A DNA stretch of 21,520 nt from Smittium culicis (Eukaryota; Kickxellomycota; Harpellomycetes; Harpellales; Legeriomycetaceae): contig LSSN01005648.1 of assembly GCA_001970855.1 (NCBI GenBank), positions 1 through 21,520 on the forward strand, in the 5' to 3' direction. The notes under the pieces are model-generated. The model saw nothing but the letters and a program-made list of their open reading frames with translations, did no database searches and was not told where the DNA came from. Below, piece after piece: positions 20,351 through 21,520 of the stretch (within the stretch, counting starts at the first letter, position 1; the number at the start of each line of letters is the position of its first letter). The position numbers and the translations under genes were made by a program.

Positions 20351-21095
20351 AGTCTAGCCAAAGCCAAAACAATAAACTCAAAATAAAATAAAATTTAATT
20401 TAATTTAATTTTTCTCTAGGATAAAGATAAATGAGACTTTAAATCATATATTATTATACTGCATTATGTAGCAAATAGTCATAAATCAAAGCATTTATCA
20501 GTTTTTAACTTATTCGATCCGCTCTTAAAGTTATTTTTAGCTTTTAAATTCCGATGAATCGCGATAGTAGTTATTCGCAAAAATATATTTTGGGTTCCTA
20601 AAAAATCTCATCGCGATCTCTTGCTTGAATTACTGGTCTCAATTTTAAGCTGGAAATAGTGAAAAATTTGAACGGAAACCATGTATACAGATAACTTAAC
20701 TTCCGGGATGTAAGTGATATATAATCCCCCCTTGAACAAATTCACAATAGGCGTGGAGCTATTAGATAGATTTAGGGTATATATGTAACAATTTTTTTAT
20801 GCTTTGAAATATGTATTTTAATCTCTTTTATTTTTTTCAATATAAATTATCTGTGAAAAAAAACGGATGAGTTTGTTGGTATTTAAGTATCTGATTTTTC
20901 ATTATTAAATAAAAAAATTACAATTTTGGTGTAAACTACGATCTAGAAAGTTTTCCGAGGGTAAAATTAGCACCTATATATCTATTATCATATAATAAAT
21001 GACAATTAATATCGTATTTTATGATTTTTAGTTTATTATTATATATTATAATAAATGGGTATTATCTATAAAAGTAATTAATTAAAAAAAGACCT
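20351..21095. other. AT-rich spacer, simple repeats only
   Basis: Contains an AAAAT/AATTT simple-repeat tract (20380-20413). TTCGATCC near 20514 looks like part of a tRNA B box but has no partner. No gene recognised. Confidence 0.5.
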
Positions 21096-21160
21096 ATAGC
21101 TGATTCTTAAGTGGAATAAACTCTCTGAGAAAAAAAAAAAAAAAATAGCTGATTCTTAAG
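21096..21160 (+). mobile_element. tiny poly(A)-tailed retro-insertion with 16-bp target-site duplication
   Basis: ATAGCTGATTCTTAAG occurs at 21096-21111 and again, perfectly, at 21145-21160. Between them lie 18 bases (TGGAATAAACTCTCTGAG) and then 15 As. Direct repeats flanking a short sequence ending in poly(A) are the hallmark of LINE-driven target-primed reverse transcription. The insert would be a severely 5'-truncated copy of some transcript or element. Its 18 bases are too few to identify the source. Confidence 0.6.
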
Positions 21161-21520
21161 GTGAAGAATAAGAAGAATAAAAAACCCCTTTTTATTTCAT
21201 TCCGCTTTCTTGTTTTTATTTTATCTTATAAAATGCCTAGATTCAATATTTCGATTCAGAAAATTTTTCACCCATCTAAAATTCATAACTTTTTTCTTAC
21301 TACAAAATTATTTTTATTACGGTTAAACGAATTTAAAACTATCTGAAAGGGGGGGGGGGTCAAATTAATTCTACAGATTAAAATAAAGAAATCATTTGAG
21401 CTAGATATAAATTCAATTGACACAATGATATATAAAGAATAATATTATTGTGTTATTAATTCGATATTTAATATCATATGTAATAATAACGATCATAAAT
21501 GACATATAGTATAATAGCTG
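21161..21520. other. AT-rich end of window with an 11-base G tract
   Basis: No gene recognised. The open frame from 21161 begins at GTG and is low in complexity. Eleven consecutive Gs at 21349-21359 are out of character with the surrounding DNA. Confidence 0.5.

Noticed and set aside
20500..20530. TTCGATCC as part of a tRNA B box.
   Set aside because: No A box or foldable cloverleaf upstream on either strand.
1..21520. CRISPR array, bacterial operon or phage structure.
   Set aside because: No regularly spaced direct repeats, no Shine-Dalgarno-led ORF series, and clear spliceosomal introns show eukaryotic DNA.

Overview
The window looks like nuclear DNA of a very AT-rich eukaryote. An early-diverging fungus is the best guess: gut-fungus (Harpellales, Smittium-type) genomes have this low-GC style, compact introns and abundant LINE-type reverse transcriptases. 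That assignment is inference. Bacterial features (Shine-Dalgarno sites, operons, dense ORFs) are absent. The real genes carry short GT...AG introns, and the spaces between them are long and AT-rich.

The main content is a head-to-tail set of three paralogous two-exon genes on the + strand (7750-8823, 11241-12272, 14991-15994), spaced about 2.4 and 2.7 kb apart. Each encodes a protein of 289-310 residues with two PQ-loop repeats and the seven-helix layout of the Ypq1/PQLC2 (SLC66A1) family of vacuolar/lysosomal cationic amino acid exporters. None can be read as one ORF. In each, a phase-0 intron at the same place (just after TM4, just before the second PQ-loop half) must be removed, after which a full-length protein reads through. 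The three share unusual details (RH before TM1, an IIFTAI signature in TM3, a Tyr-Gly motif in the variable loop) and must be recent duplicates within this lineage. Gene 3 has a more C-rich codon choice and a clear CT-rich promoter with a TATA-like box.

Left part (1-7749): no convincing gene. It holds decayed dispersed repeats. One family has an 88-bp palindromic core with 10-bp terminal inverted repeats and a neighbouring ~100-bp block (copies near 3571-3705, 4414-4575 and 6375-6665, with a scrap at 12841). A second repeat pair lies at 1032-1144 and 4508-4683.

Middle gaps (8824-11240, 12273-14990): AT-rich spacer, an ATAA microsatellite, and a somewhat less AT-rich patch at about 13.5-14.65 kb with clustered hairpins.

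Right part (15995-21520): a decayed non-LTR retrotransposon reverse transcriptase (about 18972-19695, + strand, frameshifted, with catalytic motifs lost), scattered protein-like islands on the minus strand that might be exons of an unrecognised or dead gene, and near 21.1 kb a tiny poly(A)-tailed insertion bounded by perfect 16-bp direct repeats, the signature of target-primed reverse transcription. Together these suggest past LINE activity around a locally expanding transporter family.
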